DNA from: Prorocentrum cordatum
Lineage: Eukaryota > Sar > Dinophyceae > Prorocentrales > Prorocentraceae
DNA length: 64,000 bases
Assembly (NCBI GenBank): GCA_963575745.1
Contig: CAUYUJ010003003.1
Location: 459,041-523,040 of the forward strand
Direction: 5' to 3'
The notes under the pieces: model-generated
Seen by the model: the letters and a program-made list of their open reading frames with translations, nothing else
Databases searched by the model: none
Told to the model about the DNA's origin: nothing
Shown: one piece after another, positions 9,160 through 18,712 of the stretch
Layout of the letters: every line of letters starts with the position of its first letter
Numbering within the stretch: the stretch's first letter is position 1
Translations under genes and position numbers: made by a program

Positions 9160-10075
9160 GTTGTTGTTGTTGTTGTTTGTTGTTTGTTGTTGTCGTCCCA
9201 CCCGCGACCCGCCCCGCGACACACCCGCGACCCACCCCGCGACCCACCCGCGACCCACCCGCGACCCACCCCGCGACCCACCCGCGACCCACCCCGCGAC
9301 CCACCCGCGACACACCCGCGACCCACCCGCGACCCACCCCGCGACCCGCCCGCGACCCACCCCGAGACCCCCCCAGCGACCCACCCGCGACCCACCCGCG
9401 ACCCACCCGTGACCCACCCGCGACCCACCCGCGACCCACCCGCGACCTCCACCCGCGACCCACCCAGCGACCCGCCCAAAATGTTCGGCGGCTGCGGCGG
9501 GTTTCTTTTGCATTCGTTCCAAATGGGAAACCTGCGACCCACCCGCGACCCAAACGGCGCCCGCGACCCACCCGCGACCCACCGCGACCCACCTGCGACC
9601 CCCCCGCGGCCCAACCCGCGACCCACCCAAAATGTTCGGCGTCTGCGGCGGGATTCTTTCGCATTCGTTCCAGGTGGAGAACCTGCGACCCATCCGCGAC
9701 CCAAACCGCGTTCAATGTACAAATCAAAATGTTCGGCGCCTGCGGCAGGTTGCTTTGAATTCCTTCCAAGTTGAGGTGGAGAACCCGCGACCCACCCGTG
9801 ACCCAAACTACGTTCATTGAACAAGCCAAGCATTCGGCGGCTGCGGCGGGTTTCTTTGCATCCGTTCCAGGTGGAGAACCTGCGACCCAAACCACGTTCA
9901 GTGTACAAATCAAAATGTTCGGCGCCTGCGGCGGGCCGTTTTTGAATTCCTTCCAAGTGGAGGTGGAGAACCCGCGACCCACCCGCGACCCAAACGACGT
10001 TCACTGAACAGGCCAAACACTCGGCGCCTGCGGCGGGTTGTTTTTGCATTCGTTCCGGGTGGCCCACCAGCGATC
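9160..10075. repeat. CGCGACCCAC satellite array with TTG tract
   Basis: A (TTG)n tract at 9160-9193 leads into a 10- to 11-bp array of GCGACCCACC units (9196-9470). After that the array alternates with a longer unit containing atgttcggcg, ctgcggcgggtt and cattcgttcc, repeated about five times to 10075. Frames reading [13 protein letters not shown] and similar are repeat artefacts. Confidence 0.93.
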
Positions 10076-10098
10076 CCCCCCGCGCTGAACTTGTCAGA

Positions 10099-10158
10099 GC
10101 ACGAGGAGGAAGACGAGGAGGAAGAGGAGCAGGAGGAGGAGGAGGAGGAGGAGGAGGG
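10099..10158. repeat. (GAG)n microsatellite
   Basis: Imperfect GAG/GAC tract. Confidence 0.9.
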
Positions 10159-10297
10159 CGCCATCGATAAGGAAGGTGAGGGCCACGAGGTCCGCCGGCT
10201 CGACGCCCGCGTCGCCTGCGCCCGCCCCCTCACTCTTTTCCCCAAGAGCGGGGTGCTGCGTGACATTCTCGACCTGGACGCTCCGCCGCAGCTTGAC

Positions 10298-10456
10298 CTT
10301 CGGAGCCGCAGGGCGCTGCTCCGAAGGCCCCCGGGCGGGGCTGCAGAGGAGCCCCGCGCCGCCCAGAGGGCGTCGCGCCACTGTCGCCTCCCCCTTTTGG
10401 CGCGCCGCCGCTCCTCCGTCCCGTTGGCGGACGGCACCAACTCCTCCTCCTGAGGA
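10298..10456. repeat. Direct repeat shared with 12225-12385
   Basis: About 160 bp from cttcggagccgcagggcgct to cgtcccgttggcggacg match the second copy at roughly 90 percent by eye, in the same orientation and 1.9 kb apart. The plus frame is open in both (CRLPLLARRRSSVPLAD) but ends in different contexts, so coding is unproven. Confidence 0.8.
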
Positions 10457-10609
10457 AGAAGGAAACAACTGCACAGGCGAGGCGGCTCCTCCAACTCCTC
10501 CAAAAAAGCAGCCGGAGGAAGACGGAGCCAACCCCTCCAGAAAACGACTTTCGGGGGTCCGTGCTCAGTGCACCACTGGGGGAGCGGACAGTGGCATAAC
10601 CATCAAAAC

Positions 10610-10744
10610 TCGGAGGTCCGCGGGGATTTCTCGGCTCGGCGCTCGACCCACCTGCCTGGCGCGCGGAGCGCGACAGGGGCGGTGCCGGAGGCGCCGTCAG
10701 GGGATCCCAGCGCCGATCCAAGAAATCCGCGCGAACCTCCGAGT
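10610..10744. repeat. Nested foldback hairpin, copy 3
   Basis: ctcggaggtccgcgggg pairs with gcgcgaacctccgag; inner stems are ctggcgcgcggagcgcg and gcggtgccggaggcgccgtc. The 3' flank (gttgtcatgtttacgtcatt) resembles the flank of the core at 1077-1207. Confidence 0.85.
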
Positions 10745-10976
10745 AGTTGTCATGTTTACGTCATTGTTCGTTCCCCAGATTACAACCGTCTCCCTTCCCC
10801 GAGTGGCGGCAGCACTGGCGATGCTGTGGGGACAGCGTGTGTTGTTGAACTTCACCAGCCCTCTGGGCGCAGGTGACAAAAACACGTGTCGTTCTTCCCT
10901 GTTCCCAAACAAAGTATTCGTCTTCGGTGGTAGCCCATGGGAGCCTCCCACACCATCGCGCTGGCCCTTGCGTGAA

Positions 10977-11158
10977 GTCGGGCCTGTCCCCCTACAGGGG
11001 ATTTTCGATGAAAAATGAAAAATACCAACCAAAAATCTAAAAATAATACAAACACAGTCTGGGGATTTGTTTTTAAATATTTGTTTACCTTTTGGGGGCA
11101 TGTTGGGGGTATGTTCTATTTTTCGTCGAAAATCCCCCTGTAGGGGGGCAAGCCCGAC
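10977..11158 (+). mobile_element. Introner-like inverted-repeat element A
   Basis: A 182-bp element with terminal inverted repeats of about 40 bp: left GTCGGGCCTGTCCCCC TACAGGGGATTTTCGATG, right CGTCGAAAATCCCCC TGTAGGGGGGCAAGCCCGAC. The interior is AT-rich. The left end offers a GT donor, and CAAG at 11149-11152 offers an acceptor; the open frame on its right (11153-11319) runs straight into the next copy. Confidence 0.8.
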
Positions 11159-11319
11159 ATAACCCCTGCGGACCGACGCTGCTGGACGCCAGTCGACCCC
11201 GAACCGACGCTGCGCCGGCGCTGTCACGCCGATGGCCCGCTGCTGCTCGCCGCCGAAGACGGAGGTTGCGAGGGCACACGAGGCCCCGACGACGTGCTAC
11301 CGCATGCCACTGGCCTGCA
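11153..11319 (+). CDS. Candidate exon bracketed by two introner-like elements
   Basis: One plus frame is open through the whole 167-bp gap between elements A and B and reads PDITPADRRCWTPVDPEPTL, RRRCHADGPLLLAAEDGGCE and GTRGPDDVLPHATGLQ. It ends at a CA|GTCGGG junction. A next exon candidate lies at 11459-11565, between elements B and C, reading GTGPTSHWPGEDFL and on to TRGPDF. No domain is recognised. The support is positional: repeated GTCGGG elements divide a GC-rich, stop-free stretch into exon-sized pieces. Confidence 0.35.
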
Positions 11320-11473
11320 GTCGGGCCTGTCCCCCGACAGGGGGATCCTGGGCGAAACATGAAGAGTACGCAAAAAACATGCCCCGAAAATGCTCAAGCA
11401 TGGTCAAGAAAGGGTCCCCCGACGATGTTCTGACTATCTTTGCACATCCCTCCTGTAGAGGGACCGGCCCGAC
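11320..11473 (+). mobile_element. Introner-like inverted-repeat element B
   Basis: Left GTCGGGCCTGTCCCCC GACAGGGGGATCC, right CTCCTGTAGAGGGACC GGCCCGAC; 154 bp, with an interior that includes an aaaaaacatgcccc segment. Confidence 0.75.
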
Positions 11474-11565
11474 TTCCCACTGGCCGGGGGAGGACTTCCT
11501 CCCCCCCCATTCTCCCCCGCCCTGCCTGCACGCACCCTGGACCTGGACGAGGGGTCCAGACTTCG
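11459..11565 (+). CDS. Candidate exon between elements B and C
   Basis: Stop-free continuation in the phase required by the exon at 11153-11319 if the acceptor is CTGTAG at 11453-11458. It is Pro/Trp-rich (HWPGEDFLPPHSPPPCLHAP) and ends TTCG|GTCGGG. No recognised domain. Confidence 0.25.
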
Positions 11566-11690
11566 GTCGGGCCTGTCCCCATACAGGGGGATTTCTTAGA
11601 GGAAAAATAAAGAAAATACTCAAAAATATGCGAAAGATGCCAAACAGTACTCAAAAGATAGTCCCCAGACTAGTTGTTGAGACCTGACCC
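11566..11690 (+). mobile_element. Introner-like element C (3' end missing)
   Basis: Starts GTCGGGCCTGTCCCCA TACAGGGGGATTTC, followed by an A-rich interior with agtccccagactag, a segment also seen near 40145 and 30675. The right terminal repeat is absent; another inverted-repeat element begins at 11737. Confidence 0.65.
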
Positions 11691-11736
11691 GTGGGGACTC
11701 CTGCTAATTTCGAGAACGAAGCGGCATCGGAAAAGG

Positions 11737-11901
11737 AAAAAACGACCCTACCCTGGGTTACAAGTGCGCGGTCTGTAAACCTCCTGGGAACCCCCAAAGC
11801 CTAGAGCCGCCAGGACGCGGCACAGCACGCAGGGTTTACCCTGTAAGCCCACAGGAGTTTCAGCGCACATCGCCTCGTAAACCAGGGTAGGGGCGTTTTT
11901 T
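11737..11901. mobile_element. MITE-like element (AAAAAACGACCCTACCC family), copy 1
   Basis: Terminal inverted repeats of about 28 bp: left aaaaaacgaccctaccctgg, right ccagggtaggggcgtttttt. The interior (tgggaacccccaaagcc, ggacgcggcaca) is nearly identical to 14103-14266. Similarity continues a little beyond the right end (ctgccct). Confidence 0.85.
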
Positions 11902-12065
11902 CTGCCCTCGATTAACCCCAGGAAGCATTTAAGAAACCCCCCAGCGATATCTTAGCACCGCATTTTTATTCGATATTCCGAGGGGCCGAAATAACCGCAC
12001 GATAGGTTTAGCACCCGGACACACAACAAATTCGCGGAGGCCTGGCCCCTGGGCTACAATTCGCG

Positions 12066-12116
12066 GGTGGAGGAGAGGAGGAGGAGGAGGAGGATGAGGA
12101 GGAGGAGGAGGAGGGC
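12066..12116. repeat. (GGA)n microsatellite
   Basis: Short GGA tract with one GGATGA break. Confidence 0.9.
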
Positions 12117-12224
12117 TCCTGGTGCCAGGTAACGCTTCCAGGGTGCGGAAGGGTTATCGATTTGCCGGAAGGGGGGGGGGGGGGTTCTTAAATGCTTCCT
12201 GGGGTTACAGGCCCCCAAGGCCTC

Positions 12225-12385
12225 CTTCGGAGCCGCAGGGCGCTGCTCCGAAGGCCCCCCCGGACGGGGCTGCAGAGGAGCCTCCCGCCACCCGCCCCGA
12301 GGGCGTCGCGCCCCCCTGTCGCCTCCCCCTTTTGGCGCGCCGCCGCTCCTCCGTCCCGTTGGCGGACGCAGCCATGTCATCCTGA
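12225..12385. repeat. Direct repeat, second copy of 10298-10456
   Basis: Same order and orientation as the first copy, with small indels in C/G runs. It ends in a different 3' context (gccatgtcatcctgag). Confidence 0.8.
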
Positions 12386-12415
12386 GAAGGAAGAGCAGGG
12401 GCCCAAAAAAAAAAC

Positions 12416-12592
12416 CACAGTACAGGGCAGATTTTAATACATAGGATTTTTAATACAGTTGATGTTAATACATGATTAATTTACTAATAAATCAATGCAT
12501 AAACTCATCGTTGTGTTTGATACTAAATCCCTGCATTTTTTATACATGATCCGCACGCGGAGCATGTATTAAAACCGGCACTGTAACCACCC
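12416..12592. mobile_element. AT-rich MITE-like element
   Basis: A distinctly AT-rich island in GC-rich surroundings. Left cagtacagggcagattttaa plus tacat mirrors right atgtattaaaaccggcactg. Interior contains ttaatacatgattaatttac. Confidence 0.65.
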
Positions 12593-13059
12593 CGACACGC
12601 GAAGCCGTTTAGCAACCGCGCCCAAAGAAATAGTCAAGCAGGGCAGGGCTGTTCAGCAAACGCCCAAGGCCGTTTGGTAAACGCCAATGGTCCGGACTGG
12701 GTGGTTTTTGCCTCCCTTGAAAGAAACAACTGCGCAAACACCAACTTTCGGAGGTCCGTGTTTGTTGCATCACGGCGGCTGTCTCCTTCCCCCCCGGGTG
12801 GAGGCAACACTGGCGCTGCTATGGGGAGAGCGCAGGCTGTAGAAACGGGTCGTCCTTCCCTGCCCCGGGAGCCACTATTCCTCTCTCCGGAGGCAGCTCA
12901 TGGGAGCCTCTCATGCCATCTGGTTGGCTCCTGCGGATCGATGCGACTCGATACGGACCGACGCTGCATCAGCGCAAACCGATGCCAAATCGGCGCCGGC
13001 CCATCGACTGCCCGCCGCCAGTCGACGCTCGAAACTGAATGACGAGACGAGGGTACACT
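12593..13059. other. Repeat-derived interval, no recognised gene
   Basis: 12770-12920 is a diverged copy of 10786-10960 (ctgtctccttcc..gggtgg, actggcg.tgct.tgggga, catgggagcctc). The rest has GATGC/GACGC-rich short repeats. Confidence 0.45.
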
Positions 13060-13252
13060 CGGGCCGGGCCAAAGGAGGGGATAGCGAAGGGGGGGTTGGA
13101 GAATCAGCTGCTGATTTTCCCGGCGCCTCCCGGCGCCGGAGGAGGCCATGTATCGAGGAGAGGGCCCGGCGGCGGGGCCGAAACCAGCTGCATGCAGCAG
13201 ATTTCGTACCCCCCCCCTTTCCCTATCCCCCCCGTTCGCTCGGCCCGAGACT
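13060..13252. mobile_element. MITE-like element (AGCTGCATGCAGCA family), copy 1
   Basis: Ends ctcgggccgggcc with a purine arm and a pyrimidine arm closing gctcggcccgag. The interior gaaaccagctgcatgcagca and cagctgctgattttcc also occurs at 50090-50245. Confidence 0.65.
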
Positions 13253-13685
13253 CGCTGCCGAATCCCCCTGGCCGGGGAGGAGTTGACCTCCCCCCCTCCC
13301 TGCGCACACCCTGGGTAGGGGGCCCCCGGACGCGCGAGGGGCTGGAGGGGGTCCTAATGCTGGCCCAGAAACCGGCTCGCAGGATGGATGGCCTCGCACT
13401 GCACAAAATATTATGGCCAAACGGAGGCGCAGAGCTCGAGTGGCCTCACAGATCAGGGGCGCGCAAACCTGGATTAGCGATCCATGAATGTGGCGCGCGG
13501 TCGCCAAATCCACGGATCGGGGGAGGTGCCCTCCCGAAAATGCGGCTGGTGCCACCTCGTTCGGCGGCGGAAATGTGCGATCCCCCATGGAAACGGGACC
13601 CGTGGCTAATCCACGCCCCCTCAATCCATGTTTGCGATCGCCCGAACATAGCTAACATGACGTACCCTGGCCCTTAGAGGGCCCC

Positions 13686-13905
13686 GAAAACGGCAGGGCC
13701 GTTTTTTCACCGTTTCCGAAAAAGAGCCCCTTGAACATGGAAACGGCCAAACAACGGCGACCAACAACGGCAACAAAAACGGCTCCAATATTGGAACTGG
13801 AGCGGGAACCCATCAAAAAACGGCGACGGAACCGGTGAAAAAACGGCGTCGGAACCGGCAACAAAAACGGCAAAACGGAACCGGTACAAAAAGCGGCCCT
13901 GTCGT
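13686..13905. repeat. AACGGC-rich degenerate minisatellite
   Basis: Irregular repeats of aaaacggc, ggaaccggcaac and aaaaacggctcc. No coding frame supported. Confidence 0.7.
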
Positions 13906-13913
13906 TAGAGGAA

Positions 13914-14070
13914 AAAGAGCTGTGCGCATACAACGATTCTGGCCAGGCCGATCCTTAGCCCAGGATCGGTGCATACGCCCGCCTGCCTTGGCCAGGAAGG
14001 CATATGCACCGATCCTGGGTCAAGGATCGGCCTTGCCAGGATCGGTGCATGTGCATAGTTCTCTTCGCCC
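13914..14070. repeat. Cruciform-type inverted repeat
   Basis: ctggccaggccgatcc..agcccaggatcggtgcata pairs with tatgcaccgatcctgggt..ggatcggccttgccag. Outer aagagctgtgcgcat pairs with atgtgcatagttctctt. Confidence 0.8.
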
Positions 14071-14102
14071 GAGTCGCTTCCAGGGCCCACTATTGAGGGA
14101 TG

Positions 14103-14266
14103 AAAAAACGACCCTACCCTGGGTTACAGGTGCGTGGTCTGAAAACCTCCTGGGAACCCCCAAAGCCTAGAGCCGCCAGGACGCGGCACATCACGCAGGG
14201 TTTACCCAGTCAGCCCACAGGAGTTTCAGCGCACAGCGCCTCGCAAACCAGAGTCGGGGCGTTTTT
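14103..14266. mobile_element. MITE-like element (AAAAAACGACCCTACCC family), copy 2
   Basis: Nearly identical to 11737-11901 in the same orientation, with left aaaaaacgaccctaccctgg and right accagagtcggggcgttttt. Confidence 0.85.
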
Positions 14267-14408
14267 CCTGCCCTTGACACTAAGCCCTGGCTTCCCCATG
14301 GCTCGAATGCCCTCGCACAACGCAGTGCGGCCGCAGTCAGCCTCCAAAGCGTGCGGAAGAAACTCCCCGACTGCACCGAGGCGGCTCCAAATGCCCCTTG
14401 GGCCCCAC

Positions 14409-14625
14409 GTGTTTTTTTTTGTTTTTTTTTTTTTGTTTTGTTTTTTTACCTGCACGAAGGAGCCCAGTGGCACGAACGGCGGACGAACGAAGGACGACGA
14501 CGAACAACGGGCCCAACGAACGAGGACGACGACGAGGACGACGACGAACAACGGGCCCAACGAACGAGGACGACGACGAAGGACGACGACGAACGAAGGA
14601 CGACGACGCACGAACGAAGGCCCCA
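14409..14625. repeat. Poly(T) tract and GACGAACGA minisatellite
   Basis: A T-rich run (14409-14447) is followed by degenerate units of gaacgaaggacgacgac and gggcccaacgaacgaggac through 14625. The Arg/Thr-rich frames are repeat artefacts. Confidence 0.85.
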
Positions 14626-14626
14626 C

Positions 14627-15229
14627 GGGCCCCTGCCCCCCCCCAAAGGAGCCTCAGACAGTCCCCTGCTGTGTGCCTTCTTCCCGCTTCGCCGCCGGTG
14701 GGCATCTCAGGTGCTCAGACTGTCCCAGACAGCATAAGTTGAAGGGGAACTGGAACACACAAATAAATACACACAAATAAAAGGATTCCCCTTATTTTCC
14801 TATATTTTCTGGGTTTCTGTCTTCCCGCCCAACTCCCATATTTTCCTATATTGTCTGGGGAATCGACGATTAATTGTGTCTGTGTGTTTCTTCCCCTCCT
14901 GAAAGTAGAGACACGGGAGGACCTTCAGACAAGACGGCCCCAGAGACCCGAAGAGGCCCGCAAGCACGCCGCCCCCAGAGGCCCTCATAGACACTTCGCT
15001 TGGCTTCCGAGGGGGAGGGCCCCGACCCTTTGAGCCGTGGAGCCAAATACTGCGGCAGAAAATCCCCAAACCCCTCCATAACGCCCATAAGCAGCCTCAA
15101 AAGGGCCCCGAGACAGTCCTAACATGACCCCAAAATGGCCACAAGGAGACCGCAGTATTCCTCCAAGTTTCCTAGAAACATGGTAGCACAACAAAATGTC
15201 CACGAAGGCATCCTATTCGACGTCGCCCT
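14627..15229. other. No recognised gene
   Basis: Includes two similar aaattattttcctatattttctgg-like segments near 14790 and 14840. Nothing else could be supported. Confidence 0.4.
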
Positions 15230-15421
15230 CATCCTCCTCTGTTCCACCTTGTGTTTCCTCCTCCTCCTCCTCCTACTCCTCCTCCTCCCCCTCCTTCCTC
15301 CCCTTTCTCCTCCTCCTCCTCCTCCTCCTCCTCCTCCTTATCCTCCTCCTCCTCCTCCTACTCCTCATAATCATCTTCATATTGCTCCTCCTCGCTCTCC
15401 TCATCCTCCTCCTCTCCCGCA
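15230..15421. repeat. (CCT)n microsatellite
   Basis: Long imperfect CCT tract with TCCTAC and CATCTTCAT breaks. Confidence 0.95.
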
Positions 15422-15647
15422 GCCTCCTTATCCAAGCGACGCGCTGATGCGCATCGTTTCTGGATGTGCGAAACGTCTAGAATTCGTCGCTGGGATCGTT
15501 AACGACTGCTGCTCTCCACGCGAACTTCATGCAAGATTGGCCCCAGGCCGAACTCCACATGTTCTTATGTGTTCGCGACTGGGAGCTGGCGAGGGTCCGA
15601 CTATCCAAGCCCAGGGTCGATAGAGCGCGATTTTCCATGTTCGGCGA

Positions 15648-17525
15648 TGACGGGCGTCATGGGCGGGGGAAAAGGGTATGACGTAACGCCCCCCCCCCCG
15701 CGGTGTGGGTCCGGCACCACAGCCGCGCCCGCGCGCACGACGCAACAATCGACGACGAAGACGACAACGCCGCGAGCAGCATGTAGGCGGCGATCTGCCC
15801 CACTGCGCCTGTGTACACCACATCGCTCGCGTGCAACACAACGCGCGTGTACACCACACCGCCTGCGTACACCGCAACAAACGTGTGCAACGCAGCGCCT
15901 GTGCACGCAGCAATGCTTGCGTACATTACAGCGCTGGTGTACATGCGTACACCGCAGCATTTTTTTCGGGGGGGGGCAAAGCCCAGAGAGGACGGCGGTG
16001 ACCGACGCCCCCTGCGCACGCCACGGGCGCACGGAAGTCCGCCGCCGCCGACGACGCGTGGGCCGTCGCGGCTCGGGGAACCCGCCGATGACGCGTGGGC
16101 CGTCGCGGCGGGGCGCGCTGGTGGCGCCGAAGGGTCGCGCGGCTAGCGCGGCCGCGTGGCGGGGGCGGCAGCGCTCGGGAAGCCTGGTGCCTCGCCAGCC
16201 GCCGCGCCGTCGGCGAGGCGAGCCGAGCTGGTGGGGTGCTGACCCCGCCGAATGCGGTGAGCCCGAAGACGTCGAACGCGCCCAGCCTCGCCCACGTGCG
16301 GGGCGCACTGAGCCGCTAAAGCTTTGATGCTGCCGAGGCGCCCCCTGGCGTAGGCGTGGCACCTCGCGCACAGCACGTAGCCGAATGCACGCTGCACGAT
16401 GTGCCCGAGGGCGTCGCGCGCCCGCGGCGCGTCCTCCTCGGCGTCGGCCTCGCCCCCCGCAGGCACCGCTGGGCCCGCCGACGGCGGGGGGTGCTGGCGG
16501 CCGCGGCGTGGAGATCGGGGCGTCGCGGCCGCCTCCGAGGTCCACCCGCGGGGGGTCGTGGCTCCGACCAGGCCACTGGCCGCGGCGGCGGCCTGGGCCG
16601 CCGCGGCCCCCGCCGGGGCAGGCGGCGGGCCCCCCGAGCTCGACGCTGGGCCCCGGCCGCGGGCCGCGCCAACCTCGCCTGCGGTCGCGGGCCCCTGCCC
16701 CGCCGCACTCGGCGCGGGGCCCTGGCCCCGGACGGTCTATTGAATCGGTTCACTTGGTTACTGGGCGGCCAAATTTAGCTAGAGCCTCCTGGACGCAGAT
16801 AGGAGGACGTACGGTGATGCGGGCGGACTCTGGAGGACTCGTAGATTCCAGCGGCGATCCTCTGTCCAGAAGGATTCCTTTTTCTGTTGTTTGTGTGGAG
16901 TCCACAAGCGCTTCATTTTGACAAAACGGTATCTTGTAACATTCTACCTGCAACAATTGGCGTTGTGTTGCACACGGCGGCTGTGTTGCACACGGCTGAT
17001 GTGGTGTACGCAGGCGCTGTGGTGTACACAAGAGCTGTTTGTGCCCGCAGGCACGGAAGCACAAACTGGTGTTGTGTTGAACGCGGTTGCTGTGGTGTAC
17101 ATAGGCAGCGTGGTGTACACAGTCGCTGTGGTGCACACAGACTTTGGTGCACGCAGGCGCTGTGGTACAGATCACCACCTACATGCTGGTGCTACCCGTC
17201 CTCCGCCATTCTTAGGCATTCCCAGACGCCGCTGGCGCGAAGCGTGACGTCATCGACCCCCCCACCCCCCGCCAGATGATTGCTGCCATTGGCCCAGCAT
17301 AAAAAACATGCTCCAGCCGCGTCCGCGCGCACGACGACGATGAGCGACGAGCGACAAGCGACGACGATGAGCGACGACGACGACGACGACTCCTATTCGC
17401 ATTCCTACGCAGACACCTGCGCAGATCCCAATGCGCACGGCGGCAGCGCCCGGAGGGCACTCGGGAGGGGGGGGGGAGGGTTACGTCATAGGGGGGGGGG
17501 GGGGGGCGGGGGCCATGACGCCCGT
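15648..17525. mobile_element. Composite foldback element of about 1.9 kb
   Basis: The left end tgacgggcgtcatgggcgg..atgacgtaacgccccccc is mirrored by the right end gggttacgtcata..ccatgacgcccgtca. Inside, a minisatellite of gtgtacaccacacc/gcgtacaccgcaac units (15797-15955) is mirrored by ggtgtacacagtcgctg-type units (16962-17165), and GACGACGA segments flank both. The middle (16000-16900) is unique GC-rich DNA holding a zinc-finger-like ORF fragment. Boundaries are a visual estimate. Confidence 0.55.
16143..16466 (-). pseudogene. Fragment resembling a LINE C-terminal zinc-finger domain
   Basis: The minus frame reads DALGHIVQRAFGYVLCARCH, AYARGRLGSIKALAAQCAPH and VGEAGRVRRLRAHRIRRGQH. The layout (H, about ten residues, CxxCHAYA, a basic spacer, C) parallels the C-terminal segments of the two full LINEs here (CVKCGHTATHQVKSLQFPC in LINE-1, CRMCGASARA in LINE-2). 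Upstream the frame is Ala/Pro-rich without reverse transcriptase or RNase H motifs, so this would be a 3' remnant or a host zinc-ribbon exon. Confidence 0.35.
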
Positions 17526-17855
17526 CATGCCCCAAGCAATAAAGAAACGGGCCCATACCACTGCTCGACGGACTCCCGACAGTGCTTGCCACACGAAGCG
17601 GAAACGCACGTCTTAACACGGCGCTTGCATTCTGGACGCCGCTCGCAGGCGGACGAGGGGTCGGAGCTGGGTGGGCCCCGAGAGAAGCGGCCAGGAAGGG
17701 GGGGTGAAGCCAAATCCGACCACGAGCGGCCCCCAAACCCCTCCACGGGTGCCTCCCGTGCAGCGTCGCAGCCCGGAGCCGTGGCTCACGGCCCTTGGGG
17801 GCCCGACGGAGGCCCCCCCCCGTTGCGAGGAGGCCGGGCCTCCTCGAAGGTCCTC
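17526..17855. other. No recognised gene
   Basis: GC-rich, with open frames on both strands. No motif, splice signal pair or repeat boundary stands out. Confidence 0.4.
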
Positions 17856-17945
17856 CTCCTCCTGCTTCCTCCTGATCCTGCTTTCTCCTGCTTGTTCCTC
17901 CTCCTCCTCCTCCTCCTCATCCTCCTCCTCCTCCTCCTCCTCCTC
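17856..17945. repeat. (CCT)n microsatellite
   Basis: CCT tract with TTCCTCCTGATCC breaks. Confidence 0.92.
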
Positions 17946-18304
17946 GAACCCTGCCCCCCGGTTTCCTGCTCGCCAGAACCGGGGCCGGGCCACCTCAGAC
18001 CCCCAGCCGGCTCCAGCCTGCATGCTGGACGCCGCATCCACATCTGCTCTTCGGTGCAGGGCGCCGAAGCGCAGACGCTGCGTCCAGGCTGGCCGAGTCT
18101 TGCACGATCGTCGTCTACTGAACAAGTACGCTTCATTAAACAGTGCCGACTCAGACTGTCGACGCTTGCGCCTCAACAGAGAAGGGAACGCTTCCCGCCA
18201 GCCAGGGCTCGGAGAGAGCACCAAAATGACAACGTGAACGTCAAGACTAGCCGATTCGATCAACATCTGATCTGGATGTGAGCCGGAACTGTTTTAGCCA
18301 CCCT

Positions 18305-18502
18305 TCAGACCTCGCAGCCCTTCTGCTCCGTCTGGCAGCAGAACGCCTTCTTGTCCACAGACCACCCAGCAGCCCAATTTGAGTAGCCCGCGTCGCAGTC
18401 GTAGTCGCAGCCCTTCTGCTCCTTCTCGCAGCAGAACGCCTTCTTTGCCGCAGACCACCCAGCAGCCCAATTGGAGTAGCCCGCGTCGCAGTCAAAGTCC
18501 TC
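18305..18502 (-). CDS. C-terminal exon with two CDAGYSNW Cys-rich repeats
   Basis: After a GGGGAG junction the minus strand reads DFDCDAGYSNWAAGWSAAKK and AFCCEKEQKGCD, then a second copy YDCDAGYSNWAAGWSVDKKA and FCCQTEQKGCEV, ending in TGA at 18307-18305. The unit CDAGxxNWxxGWSxxKKxxCCxxxxxGC is a tandem motif I recognise from many dinoflagellate proteins, usually extracellular or secreted-looking but without an assigned biochemical role. The two 33-residue copies differ at only four or so residues, suggesting recent duplication or constraint. The exon is preceded by a purine-rich stretch; the upstream exons are not visible. The foldback hairpin at 18572 lies just upstream, probably in the intron. 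Confidence 0.75.
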   Translation of the reverse strand, partial: EDFDCDAGYSNWAAGWSAAKKAFCCEKEQKGCDYDCDAGYSNWAAGWSVDKKAFCCQTEQKGCEV

Positions 18503-18571
18503 CCCTCCCCCACGCCGCTTCTCCCCTCCCCTTCCCCCACTTAAAAAACGGCATCACCATACAGTGAAATT

Positions 18572-18706
18572 TCGACGGTCCGCGCGGCTCTCTTGAATCT
18601 TCACTGGACCCCCCTCCCTGGCGCGCGGAGCGCACCAGGGGCGGCGCCAGAGGCGCCGCCAGGGGATCCCATGCGCCGACCCAAAAAGTCCGCGTTGAAC
18701 TCCGAA
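18572..18706. repeat. Nested foldback hairpin, copy 4
   Basis: ttcgacggtccgcgcgg pairs with gtccgcgttgaactccgaa. Inner stems are ccctggcgcgcggagcgcacc and ggcgccagaggcgccgcc. Confidence 0.8.
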
Positions 18707-18712
18707 TGCCGA

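Noticed and set aside
9160-10075. CRISPR-like regular repeats
   Set aside because: Units are contiguous 10- to 11-bp tandem repeats without unique spacers, in a eukaryotic genome with no cas genes.
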